A stretch of DNA of 64,000 nt from Crotalaria pallida (lineage: Eukaryota > Streptophyta > Magnoliopsida > Fabales > Fabaceae), in NCBI GenBank assembly GCA_037953625.1, contig CM075649.1, forward strand, positions 107,017,290 to 107,081,289. Direction: 5' to 3'. Positions 34,991 through 45,188 of the stretch are shown here, one piece after another (position 1 is the first letter of the stretch; each line of letters starts with the position of its first letter). The notes below the pieces were generated by a model. It saw only the letters and a program-made list of their open reading frames with translations. It made no database searches and was not told the DNA's origin. A program made the translations under genes and the position numbers.

Positions 34991-35976
34991 ATAAAACAAA
35001 TAAATAATAACTAGATGCTAAAATTATATTATAAAAACCACGTTATATGTATACCTACTACAAGTTTGATCAAGGCCATGTATACATTCATATGCCTAGT
35101 GAAACTAACATAAGTGTTCTATTGTAGGATTACTGGTCTTAAACAATCCGGCTAAGAATTCGGCAATCCCACTTTTGATATTAGACGTGAAGTGAGCATC
35201 TTGAACACCATGATACCCACGCTCTTGTCGTTCTACTTTGGAGTGGTGTGTGTGTTTGTGTGAGATGAGATAGATCATACCTGCTTGCCTTACCAGGTAT
35301 TATATACGCATACCAGCATAAATTGTGTTGATTGCCGCTTTCATGTGGCGGGTGAGATTCCCTCTCAACGGCACAAGTGTAATGGTGGGTATTAAGTCAG
35401 GTAGAATCCTATGCTTGTGAGGATAACGGTATTCCTCGGATTCCCTAACACATGTCTGAATTCCTACCGGTATAACGGTACATAGTATGATGTTAGATGT
35501 CCAATACTCTTACCGGTATTTGGGATCAGAATTCAGCTTTATTGGGCCTCTTGTGGCCTCATACCGGTACCTGAATCCGGTACCATTGGGCCTCTTAAGG
35601 CCACATACCGGTATCCGGTATCAACTTCATAGGGCCACTTAGGGTCTCATACCGGTATCCAAATCCGGTATCATTTGGCCTCTTAGGGCCTCGTACCGGT
35701 ATCAGAATCCGGCTTTATTGGGCCTCTTAGGACCTCATACCGGTACCTGAATCTGGTACCTGAATCCGGCATCAGTAGGCCTCTTAGGGCCTCGTACCGA
35801 TATCAGAATCCGATTTTATTGGGCCTCTCAGGACCTCATACCGATACCTGAATCCGGTACCTGAATCCGGCATCAGTAGGCCTCTTAGGGCCTCGTACCG
35901 GTATCAGAATCCGGTTTTATTGGGCCTCTTGTGGCCTCATACCGATATCTGAATCCGGCATACCGGTTCCATAACA
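34991..35976 (-). repeat. Tat-type 3' LTR (minus-oriented remnant), left boundary unclear
   Basis: Ends GGTTCCATAACA at 35976, next to the tract that reads ACTTGGGGGGCTAT on the minus strand, fitting a polypurine tract followed by an LTR start TGTTATGG. It contains the ACCGGTAT tandem array (35463-35970) and a TATA-like TATATAAT (35298-35306, minus strand). I cannot fix its other end, and the first few hundred bases may be older sequence. Confidence 0.5.
35463..35970. repeat. Tandem array of ACCGGTAT-containing units
   Basis: Units of about 40-55 bp combine GGGCCTCTTAGGGCCTC, ATACCGGTAT and GAATCCGG in varying order, with some CCGATAT variants. ATACCGGTAT is self-complementary. Confidence 0.8.
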
Positions 35977-36531
35977 ATAGCCCCCCAAGTCATGGTTCAT
36001 GAAGTGTGCCATGAATTTCAGAGTGGCTCCATCAATCCTGATGTCGGTCCCTAAGCGTGTTGGTCATACCGGTACCATGACCTCGAAATGTTGGCTTTGT
36101 CTTACCAAGACTGCTCATAAACTTTGGTTCTTTCCCAAGCTTCAATGCTTCAATGGCCCAGTCTTTGAGAAAAAGATTATCTGCTACCGACCTACTTTCC
36201 ACCTGACAACTCTAGCTGGATATAATTCAGCTTTGTTCATGACTATCCCTTGTCCTGTCTTTTCCCCATACAGACGTCTGTTCCCAAGGAGCCTGGAACC
36301 ATGCAATCTGAATCCATGAGGACCTCAGCTTTTATGAAGCAGTTCAGATTTTTTGAAAACATGCATTGATTAGGGTTCAGGAGATGGAAAGGTGTTGTCA
36401 ATCATCATGACCTTTCACTGCACCATGCCAACTGCCATGACTATTGACAACCCAATTAATGTAACCTTTAGATAACACTTCCCTGAATGCAAGCACCCTT
36501 TCACTTGATCTTGTTCAAAACCGAATTCCCT

Positions 36532-36540
36532 CTATAAATA
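36532..36540 (+). promoter_or_regulatory. TATA box for the antisense-ORF gene
   Basis: CTATAAATA lies 132 bp upstream of the ATG at 36672, in a region with a CT-rich leader after it (36600-36670). It is well placed to drive the spliced ORF. Confidence 0.55.
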
Positions 36541-36671
36541 AGGAACAGATTCTAGTGATAAAACCCACTTCATTATTTCTTCCCTGTTGCATATGAGTTC
36601 ATATATTCTTCCTCTCTCCTTTCCTTCTTTTTCAGGTACATATCTTCTTATCCTTTTCTTTTTCTTTTATC

Positions 36672-38246
36672 ATGAACTCACTTCCTTCCAACAAGCTCTC
36701 ATGCTCTTCTTCTTCCAATTCGTCAAAGCCCTTTTCCACTGACCTTCGGAATCCTTCTAGCCAACCCAGTGGCCTTCAAAACTCTTCTTTTTCTGAACAT
36801 GAAAAGGAAGCTTTAGACGAACTAGTGAAGAAATGGATCATTAGTGATATGTTTAGTGAAGTTTCCAGCATTCCTCCTAAATTTACTTTCCACCCTTCCT
36901 CTCAGGAATCCATCATGGGGAAAAAGAGGTCTGAAACAAACCCCGAGGAATTCATCCTTCCCTCTGATATTACTGGATTTGAGAATGTAGATCTTGATGC
37001 TTAAGGTATACCCTCCATCTTTGTAGATGTCCAACTATTACAGGAATACCATAACAATGCTGACCTCGTAGGACCGGAACTTACTCCAAACTTTTACGCC
37101 TTAGAGGCTCCCTCTTCTCAAAACCGAATTTGCTCTGTGGGAAGCCCTCTTGAAAATTTCTTCTTCATGTATGTGGTTCTCTTTGAGACTTGTGGAGTTC
37201 GAATCCCTTTTACTGACTTCGAATGTAGGGTCCTTAGGCACTTAGAACTTGCTCCAACACAACTCCATCCTAACGGCTGGTGTTATTTGAGGGCCTTTCA
37301 ACTTTTCTGCAATCATTTCAATTTAGCCTGTACTCTCCCAGCATTTTTCACCTTCTTTGGACCGTTTTCCTCAAGTAAAGTCAAGGGGAAATGGTCCTGG
37401 GTTACATTTAAGTCTCGCCTTAACTGGAAAGTTTTTGAAACCTACTCGGAGACATGGAAAGGATTCAAAAATGAATACTTCAAGATAGTACGAGCCCCAC
37501 ATTCTTGGCCTTTCTTCTTTGACCATGGAGGAAATCCATACTTCCCTCTCTTTTGGTCTGATAAAAACTCACAGATTCCAGCCCGTTCTTTCCTTACCCC
37601 CAATAACTTTCTTACTGATATCGAGCGGTCGACCATAGCATTTTTCTTTGCCTGGTATGAACGTTTTGGGTACATTAGTACCAGGAAAATAGTGGATGCG
37701 GAACCGGATTCCCTGCGTTCGGTATTCGGTAGGATACCTAACGTATATTTTTTACTTGTTTTCGTAGCCTTTGGAATTATTAATGCTTTTGTACTGTTTT
37801 TATGCAGAAAAAATGGCGAGCCCTCAAGACCTTGCCGCTATCGGGAATGCCCCAAGGAAGCCTCCCAAACGTAGCAAGACAAGTGCCAACCGTCCCCCTC
37901 CGGCTGCCGTAGTCCTTGATAGTCCTGAAGGTGCTGCCCGAAAGAGGAAAAATCAAGAACCTTTCCAATCCGGTTCTCCCACTGGATCTCACTTTGATGC
38001 TGGTCAGGGCTCTTCTGGTTTCACTTCCTCAGTGTGGGAGGAAAACCTGAGCGAGAATTTTGGTCGCATGTTGTTGACTGATTCTGATTCCCATCGCTTC
38101 CAAGGAATGACACGTCGGGAATTTGTCAACTTGATGAAGTCTTTAAAGAAACACCAACTCCGTGCTGCCTCCACACTCTAGTTCTTAGAGGATAACGCTG
38201 AAAAGGTCTTGTTCGTTGGGCAAGAGGCTGTGGACTTGGCTGCTTA
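36672..38246 (+). pseudogene. Tat antisense-ORF protein ('putative gypsy type transposon' family), two exons, disrupted
   Basis: Starts ATG at 36672 with a Ser-rich leader. One frame runs from 36672 to 37728 except for TAA at 37002-37004. The core (about residues 130-290) has LVGPELTPNFYALE, a segment like FETCGVRIPFTDFECRVL, and GGNPYFPLFWSD. These look like the plant family annotated as 'putative gypsy type transposon' (Transposase_28-like), seen as an antisense ORF between integrase and 3' LTR in Tat elements. A 79-nt GT..AG intron (37729-37807) restores frame into exon 2 (EKMASPQDLAAIG...), which has a Lys-rich stretch and a further stop at 38179-38181. It is cut at about 38246 by the plus-oriented Tat LTR. 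It was antisense to a minus-oriented Tat element, whose LTR lies at its left. Biochemical role unknown. Confidence 0.65.
37729..37807 (+). other. Intron of the Tat antisense-ORF gene
   Basis: Donor G|GTAGGATACC and acceptor TTTTTATGCAG enclose a T-rich 79-nt sequence. Joining 37728 to 37808 keeps a single reading frame (phase 1); the alternative donor at 37722 does not. Confidence 0.7.
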
Positions 38247-38762
38247 TGTTAAGTGTGGTGGACTCGGCTTAGCCAAGCTCCTCGGAGCTCTCACCCAAGG
38301 CCTGATGACCCTTTAGGAAGCCCTCTGTGTGCTCGGCCGAGCTCAGGGCTCAACAGCCGAGCAGACACCAGACACGGGCCGATCTTATGCTCCCACCAAG
38401 GTCCGACCTCCTTGTCCGACACCACGCAGAGATTCCGATACCAAGGACAGGATGACGTACGCACCTTATCTACAAGGACAACTCATCCCCTCATAGCTCA
38501 TTACAGGCTGGCCCTACTTGGGCCTCAGGCAAGCCCATTACGGCAACCAGCTCCCCCCTATAAGTAGCTCCGTACTACATGGGGCTCAGGTATGTCCTCT
38601 AACCCTAATTGTCACCTTCACACACCAGTGATTAGGGTTACTTCTTGGCTTCCTACCTTGCCACCTGAGGACACCCACAAACATCACAAATAAACCCTAG
38701 ACAGAGGCTTCCTTAAGGTCTTCCTCCCTGACCTTGAGGTCCTCTCAATCTAGGACATCACA
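38247..38762 (+). repeat. Plus-oriented Tat element, 5' LTR (start approximate)
   Basis: Ends GGACATCACA directly before the primer-binding site. The start is set at TGTTAAGTGTGG, where similarity to the interrupted antisense ORF stops. That gives about 516 bp with TG...CA ends. A TATA box CTATAAGTA lies at 38558-38566. The matching 3' LTR is outside the window, so the start is provisional. Confidence 0.55.
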
Positions 38763-38763
38763 T

Positions 38764-38780
38764 TGGCGCCGTCTGTGGGG
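38764..38780 (+). other. Primer-binding site of Tat element
   Basis: TGGCGCCGTCTGTGGGG, one base after the LTR. The TGG start fits pairing with a tRNA CCA end, and this class of site is common in plant Ty3/gypsy elements. Confidence 0.75.
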
Positions 38781-38815
38781 ACAGAAAAACTTCATCCCCA
38801 CCCAAAGAATCTACC

Positions 38816-40379
38816 ATGACTGATATACCGCCGGTTCAGAGGAGGAGGGGGGCGTCCAAGGAGGGTGCCAACAACAGAGGACCTGCGCCTTCACCTTGAA
38901 GCCAATAGAGTAGCAAGGTCCCCACAACCACCCCCTCCACAACCTCCACCTCCTCCCCCACCCCCACCCCCACCACCACTGCCACCTCCACCTCCCCCAC
39001 CACCCCCAGAGTTAACCCACACTCACAGTGGACCTTACACCATCCACACTGGAGATACCTCAAACCGAACTCAGCACCAGGAAGGAGGTCGGCGCGTGCA
39101 GCTACGCTCCCAACTTGGGGAAACCAACACAGAACAGCACCGCCAGCACGGCGAACGTTCCCACTCCATCAGTACTACACATCGTTCTCACTCACTTCAA
39201 TCTTCACGCTCTCGTGATGCAGAGATCTTGGCCATGATGAGACAACAAATGAGGATCATAGAGCAGCAAGGCCAAGCCATAGCAGATCTTCAGCACCTTA
39301 CCATGCAACGTTTGGCTGAACGAGCCGTCATACAAGCTCCAGCCCCAAACGAACTTCCACAACCTTTGGAACTTCCAGCTGAACGGGACATGATGGTACC
39401 CCCAGCTCAAAACTTACCACCACCACCACCACCGTTAACACCACAAACGTTAACAACACCACATACCGTCATCACCCAACTAACACATACACCACCTCTC
39501 CATGACCATCAACAACCCGACTTAGATGACTCTCACCCTGGACACCCTTTCACAGCAGCTGTTATGTCCTATGAACCACCACCAGGATACCTCGGACCTT
39601 GCAACATACCTAGGTATAATGGCTTGACAGATCCTCAAGAGCACATACTCTCCTACGAGGGAGCTATGAAATTCTATGGTGGTGGTGATAGGCTCAAATG
39701 CCGAGCTTTCTCCATGACCCTCCAAGCTCCGGTGCTCCGATGGTATGCGTCATTACCTAAGAATTCTATTAACTGCTGGGCAGAGATGAAGTGCGCGTTT
39801 CTCAATAGGTACACTGCTAGCTGTGTGCAACCAAGATCCGATCACACACTAGCAACAGTGACACAAAAACCTGACGAGTTGCTACGTGCTTATCTACATA
39901 GATTTCATAACGAGTCCAGCTCGGTTCCCAACTTATCTCCAGAAGTGGTCGTCCTTCTTTTTACTCAAGGTCTTGCAGAGGGTGGGTTCAAAGACTCACT
40001 AATAGGTAAGCCACCAAGAGATATGGCCGAGCTCAGACAAAGATCCAACAAGTATATCAACCTGGAGGAGTTCAGCAAAGGTCAAACAAGCAGGATGGAG
40101 AAGGCCCAAGCTGCTTCTCAAAATGCCCTTCCTCGAGGTCGCCCTCGAGGAAACAGGGACGACAGAGGTGGAAGGATGGACCAAGGTGACCGGCGACGTC
40201 CTCATGTCGGCCAACAGGATGACCGCCGACATCCTTATGTCACCAAGTATGATAGTTGTACCCCACTGACAGTTCCGAGGTCGCAAGTATGGAGGGAAAC
40301 CATGCAGACTGAACTCAGACATGTAACCAGGCCACCTTTCCTTAGAAACCAGAATAGCATCAGAGACAAATCTAACTAC
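38816..40379 (+). pseudogene. Tat element Gag, N-terminal and capsid part (frameshifted, interrupted)
   Basis: The ATG at 38816 begins MTDIPPVQRRRG. An extra G in the G-run near 38845 shifts the frame, after which a frame is open to 40379. A Pro-rich tract (near 38930-39010) precedes a Gln-rich helical stretch and the retrotransposon Gag domain (about 39590-40080; PRYNGLTDPQEHILSYEG, WYASLPKNSI, FTQGLAEGGFKDSL). The coding sequence stops where the SIRE-like element inserted and resumes at 48581 with a Cys/His knuckle. Gag would form the particle around element RNA. Confidence 0.85.
40375..40379. repeat. Target-site duplication of SIRE-like element, left (ACTAC)
   Basis: ACTAC before the extra 13 bp at 40380; the right copy at 48581-48585 is AGTAC, one mismatch. 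Removing the element joins ...SNY to CNFHDG in Gag. Confidence 0.6.
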
Positions 40380-40392
40380 TGTTGAAACTGAG
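40380..40392 (+). other. Extra partial LTR start (TGTTGAAACTGAG)
   Basis: TGTTGAAACT (the LTR's first ten bases) plus GAG (the last three bases of the polypurine tract at 47023-47025), immediately before the true LTR start at 40393. Probably an error of reverse transcription or integration. Confidence 0.6.
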
Positions 40393-41951
40393 TGTTGAAA
40401 CTCATGTGTTTCCCTCTCAATGTTTTGATGATGACACAACAAGAAAATGAATATATGCTTAACAGGTTCAGGTACAAATGAAGATTACAAAGGCTTGTTT
40501 AGTTGTAGATCTAGCTTTAGGCATAGAAGTTTTTGTAAGGCAAATTAATTTTCTTAAAGCACTAAGAATTATAGTCTATGTGATGATGATTGTGTTTTTG
40601 CTTTGAAAACATAGAAGAAGCATTTTTATAAATCTTTTGCTCCAGGATATCTCTTGTGAAAAATGTTTTGTGAAAACCTGGTTACAACTTTTTCATGAAA
40701 ATCTAATTTTTATTTGGAGTAATCGATTAACCCTTCTGGCATAATCGATTACTTGATGCAACTTGTAACCAGAGAAGATGTAATGGATTATTTAGGTTCT
40801 TATAATGGATTACTTCCTTGAACTGGTCATTTGGGAGTAAGTAATCGATTATCAGAAACTAGTAATCGATTATATGTTAATGCTGCAACTTTTGTGAAAA
40901 ACTTGAGAGCATGTAATCGATTAACCTGACCAAAGTAATCGATTATTTTAATTCAAATTTTGAAAAACGTGCTGAAATCAAACATGATTCCCATAATGAT
41001 TTGTTTCCATTTTTGGAGGATCACGATTAATTGTTTGGCAGCTTCTTCTTCCTCTTTATATGTCTTTTCTTTTTTTGAAATTGAAGAGCTTCTTCTTCTT
41101 CTTATTATATATCCTTTTTTTTTTCAAAATCTTTTTAGAAGAAAAGTTCGTCATCATCATCATCATAGTTCTATAGTTTTGTGTTTGCTTTAGAACATTA
41201 TATTGTCATAGGTCTTTATTGTTGTATCCGCTCTAATTAGAGAGCTTATTGTTAGTTGCACAAATTTCTTCGTGCAAATTCTTATCTTTGTAAGGGGTGT
41301 GACAGCTAGCCTTAGTGTTTAAGGAGTGTTTTCCCTTAGGATTGAACGTGTGTCGCGTTCATAGGGTGAGATAACCCTTGTATATTTGGTAGCGCTATAC
41401 GAACGGTGGGATTCCTAGTAGTTAGGCTATTTGTGTTTCGAGGTCCCTTGCGAACGGTGGGATTCCTAGTAGCTTTCGGGGCGCTCTGGATGTACATGGG
41501 GACGCAGTTGCGTCTTGGCTTAGTGAAAAAGCTCAAGCGAGTCGCTTGGGGACTGGAGTAGGCTGGGTTTGCCGAACCAGGATAAATTCGTCTGTTTACA
41601 TTTTCTCTATCCCTAATCTTTTACTTTCTGCACATTTAACTTGTTTTAAACGTATTTTCGTGGATAAAATCTATTTTCAAGTTTTAATATATATCACACG
41701 AGAATTGTGGTCTTTCATGTAATGATCTTTTAAATCAATCTCGTGTATAATATGTTTTCGATATTCTTATATTAATATTTCCATTTCGTGCTTAAAAACG
41801 TTTTAAATCGTTCTTTAAGTCTTCCACTCGTTTTAATCTCTGTTATTTTCTAAAAGAACGTTTTATTTCGATTAAAATTCAAAGTTTTGTAAACACCCAA
41901 TTCACCCCCCCTCTTGGGTGATTCTCGCCAATTACACCAATTATTCCAACA
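40393..41951 (+). repeat. SIRE-like 5' LTR
   Basis: 1559 bp, TGTTGAAACTC...TATTCCAACA. Contains the TAATCGATTA cluster (40713-40950), a TATA-like TTTATATG (41055-41062) and a repeated GCGAACGGTGGGATTCCTAG-type word (41398-41478). Confidence 0.9.
40713..40950. promoter_or_regulatory. TAATCGATTA palindrome cluster (SIRE-like 5' LTR)
   Basis: Six exact TAATCGATTA words and two TAATGGATTA variants in about 235 bp, roughly 110 bp upstream of the TATA-like box. Confidence 0.55.
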
Positions 41952-41968
41952 ATTAGTATCAGAGCTTC
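41952..41968 (+). other. Primer-binding site of SIRE-like element
   Basis: ATTAGTATCAGAGCTTC directly after the LTR. The GTATCAGAGC core matches initiator tRNA-Met with changes at the start. Confidence 0.65.
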
Positions 41969-42049
41969 GTGCTCTGGTAACAAGCTTAACCGCTTGAGTT
42001 AAAGATCCTTGGTTGATTGGCTTATTGGGATTTTTTTTTTGATTTTAAA

Positions 42050-43525
42050 ATGGAGGGTATTTCATTCGATGAAGCACCAATTTTCAATGGAGAAAATTAT
42101 TCATATTGGAGTGCTAGAATGAAATTTTATTTACAGTCGATGAATTATCGTTTATGGATTATTGTGCAAAATGGTTTTGATTTAAATTCAAAAAATGTTT
42201 TAAATGATTTTGACAAAAAGTGTTTTGCCTTGAACATTCAAGCTATGCAGATTTTAAGGAATGCCTTAAACGATGACGCATATGCTAAAATCAAGGATTG
42301 TGTTAATGCTAAAAATATTTGGGATACCTTACACACTTATTATGCTACTAATGATCTTTGTGAAAGTTTAAGTATTCACAGATGTTATCAGGAGACTCAG
42401 GAAGAGAAAAACTTGAAGGATGATTGGACTCTGTCTCATGACAAAGTTTTGAATGATGACACCCATAGCATGAGGAGCAGTTCGTCAGATGAAAAGGATG
42501 ATGATGATTTAGAAAATCTATTTGAACCTTTCTTGGAAACTCTCGAGGAATCAAGTTCTTCAGATGAGGAGTCAGTAGAAAACGAAATTGCATCACATTC
42601 ATTTACTCCTCACGAGGTAACTTTGATTAATTTTAATGTCCAAAACCCTCATGGTACTAATAATATTTTGAGAGATGATTTGAAAAATAATTTTGAAAAT
42701 AGCACCTCTACAAGAAATGAAAAATGTATTATTAAAAAATCTGTTGAGGCTGCGTCTTGTGACTCTCATTGTATTTCAAAATCTGTTTGTTCAAACTCCT
42801 TTCTTGACAATTCTAATGAGAATATGGAAATTCAAAAGTCAAGCAAAGAGGTTAGCAAATGTGATTCTGAATACAAAGATCACATGTTTATGTTTTGCAA
42901 AAATGATTTTAAAAAATCCAAAACTTCTCCCAAAATCATTATTTGTAACTATTGTGGTCGTTCAGGTCATATTTCTCATTTATGCATGTTTAAGAAAACT
43001 CAATACTTGAGAAATAAAATGAAATGGGTTCCAAAAGTTTCTAAGGAATCTAAAATTAACCCCCCTGGACCCAAGATGAGATGGGTACCAAAAACTTCTT
43101 CTTGTAACAGGATAGAAGATTATGTTTTACCCAAGGAAAAACCAAGAAGAATTCTAAGAGACAAACTCATTACTTGGTCACCTTGGATATCTGAGAAAAG
43201 ATGGAGTAACCAAAGGAGATTAGTTCCATCAAGGTCAAAAATGTCAAATGGAAGAAATGAAAATCACCTATGGACGAAGAATCATAGAAGTAATCCTTGG
43301 TCTGGAACAAAGTCACATTGGCAAAAAGGAAGTGACAAAAAGAATCATTGGCAAAAAGGAAGTGACAAAAATAATCATTGGCAAAAAGGAAGTGACAAAA
43401 AGAATTATTGGCAAAATTCAAAATTTCCATGGCATGCAAAATCTGAGGTAAACAGATCATATACTTCTTATAACTATGATTATTCAAGAGCATACTTTGA
43501 TTATTCCAAGCTAAACTATTTTTGA
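42050..43525 (+). CDS. Copia-type Gag (reduced capsid domain, zinc knuckle, tandem repeats)
   Basis: 491 codons from ATG at 42050. The N-terminal part (FNGENYSYWSARMKFYLQ, IWDTLHTYY) matches the start of the copia Gag (UBN2-type) capsid domain, but the usual long helical middle is absent and an acidic Ser/Asp-rich stretch follows (about residues 140-190). One CCHC knuckle, CNYCGRSGHISHLC, lies near residue 302. The C-terminal third is basic, with repeats of HWQKGSDKK (43312-43420) and Tyr-rich ends. No protease follows. It should bind and package RNA, but particle assembly by such a shortened capsid region is doubtful without a helper Gag (inference). Confidence 0.8.
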   Translation: MEGISFDEAPIFNGENYSYWSARMKFYLQSMNYRLWIIVQNGFDLNSKNVLNDFDKKCFALNIQAMQILRNALNDDAYAKIKDCVNAKNIWDTLHTYYATNDLCESLSIHRCYQETQEEKNLKDDWTLSHDKVLNDDTHSMRSSSSDEKDDDDLENLFEPFLETLEESSSSDEESVENEIASHSFTPHEVTLINFNVQNPHGTNNILRDDLKNNFENSTSTRNEKCIIKKSVEAASCDSHCISKSVCSNSFLDNSNENMEIQKSSKEVSKCDSEYKDHMFMFCKNDFKKSKTSPKIIICNYCGRSGHISHLCMFKKTQYLRNKMKWVPKVSKESKINPPGPKMRWVPKTSSCNRIEDYVLPKEKPRRILRDKLITWSPWISEKRWSNQRRLVPSRSKMSNGRNENHLWTKNHRSNPWSGTKSHWQKGSDKKNHWQKGSDKNNHWQKGSDKKNYWQNSKFPWHAKSEVNRSYTSYNYDYSRAYFDYSKLNYF

Positions 43526-45188
43526 AAAATAAATCATGTGTTGCATGTTTTATCCTCACATGAATATCATATCTTGGAAAAATCAAGGAACTTCATAAAA
43601 TGTCATTTAGTGCAAACTTGAGGTAATCAAGCTAGTATCAAATGCATATTATGATTAATCTTGGTATATCTCATATTTATGATAAGCATATGATTTGTTA
43701 CATTATTGTCTTTGATTCATTTCAATTAATTAAAAAGCTCATTATGATTATCATGCAAATTATCTAACTTGAGCGTTGGAGATAGCCAGATTTATCTGTT
43801 TTGTAGGAAACATGATTATTAAAGGTAAGTTGACCACAAGCTGAACGTCACTAAACGGATTCAGGCATCTGAAATCATGTATCAAAAGGTATTGGGTTTT
43901 CTCAGTCAGAAAAGGAAGAATTCTGGAAATTAGTGCAGAAGTAATCGATTACTCTGCAACAGTAATCGATTACCATTTGGATTTTTGAATCAGTTATGAA
44001 GAAATAATGGATTAGAGGATTAGAATAATGGATTACATCTGCAACATCATTCAACTCACCAGAGGAAAGATAATCGATTAAGGGAGTCAGAATAATCGAT
44101 TATACATGTTGCATCAGTTATGGCCAGAGGATAGATAATCGATTAATGCATGATTGTAATCGATTCTTTTGACAAAGTAATCGATTATAGCAATGAAATA
44201 ATCGATTATTTGCATCAGTATCTGGAAAAAAAAGGGAAAAGTGCAGATCGTGTGGGCCTTTGACCCATGTTTGACCAAGTGTGGACCATGTTAGAATAAC
44301 CCTAGCCACACATTATCTCTTACACACACTCTCTCTCTCTTCCCTCAAAATAAAATACATGGCCTCCTCTTTCTCTCTCTCTCTCTCCCACGTTAACTTC
44401 TTCTTCTTCCTCTCTTCATCTTCTTCAACCACCAAAAACTCCATAACCACCCACAACCTTCATCAAACCTTCACCATACTCACTCATACCACTTCTTTCT
44501 TTCATAAACCTTCTCATATCTCACTTCTCTCACCATAAAACCGTCCCTATCTCTCTTTCTTCTTCTCATTCGGTTTTCTCTCTTCATCACCATAACCACC
44601 ATCAAAAACTCTAGTGCCTGCTTCACATTCTCAAAACTTTCTCTTCATACTTGGTTAAACTTGGTGTTCACAAGGTTTTCATGCTCCATGGCACTTGATC
44701 TTCAAGCTTCAGATCCGGTTCTTCTATGGTTCAAGCATGTTGATGAAGATGTTGGTTCACTGATTTGAGTATCCAGTTCTGATCAGAATCACGTTTGGTT
44801 CTCTGGTCTGGTTCGGTTCTCCGGTTCGTGTTTGGCTTGGTTCAGAATTTTGAGTTTTCCGGTTCAGTCATGGTTCTGGTTCACTGGTCTGGTTTTTGTC
44901 ATCTGGTTTGCTTCGGTTCATTGCTCGGCTCAGTGCTGTTAAGGGCTTCGGTTCAGTAATAGCTTCTCCGGTTCAGGTTCACAGTATTTGTTTTGCTTGT
45001 CTTCTTAAGTATCAGCATGTTTGTTAGTTTGATATGATATTAGACTGCCATTGTTGATATTGTGCAAGTTGAAACTGCTGATTTGTGCATCTGATAGTCT
45101 GAGTTATATTCTGTGTTGTGCGGCATTCTTGTTGGTATAGTCGGTTGATTTGGTTGGTTCAGAATCTAGTTGTTGTATTATCTGTGCT
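43526..45188 (+). other. SIRE-like internal non-coding stretch
   Basis: This is where pol would be expected. It holds a second palindrome cluster (43940-44215), a CT-rich leader-like stretch (44310-44660) and a GGTTC/CCGGTTC-rich part (44770-44980). No pol motif in any frame. The CT-rich part resembles the 5' leader of a plant gene and may have come with the following ORF (inference). Confidence 0.65.
43940..44215. repeat. TAATCGATTA palindrome cluster (internal)
   Basis: About seven exact TAATCGATTA words plus TAATGGATT(A) variants in 275 bp. Same word as the LTR clusters at 40713-40950 and 47346-47580. Confidence 0.75.

Noticed and set aside
38836..39063. Minus-strand Val/Gly-rich ORF
   Set aside because: Reverse translation of the Pro-rich tract of Tat Gag.
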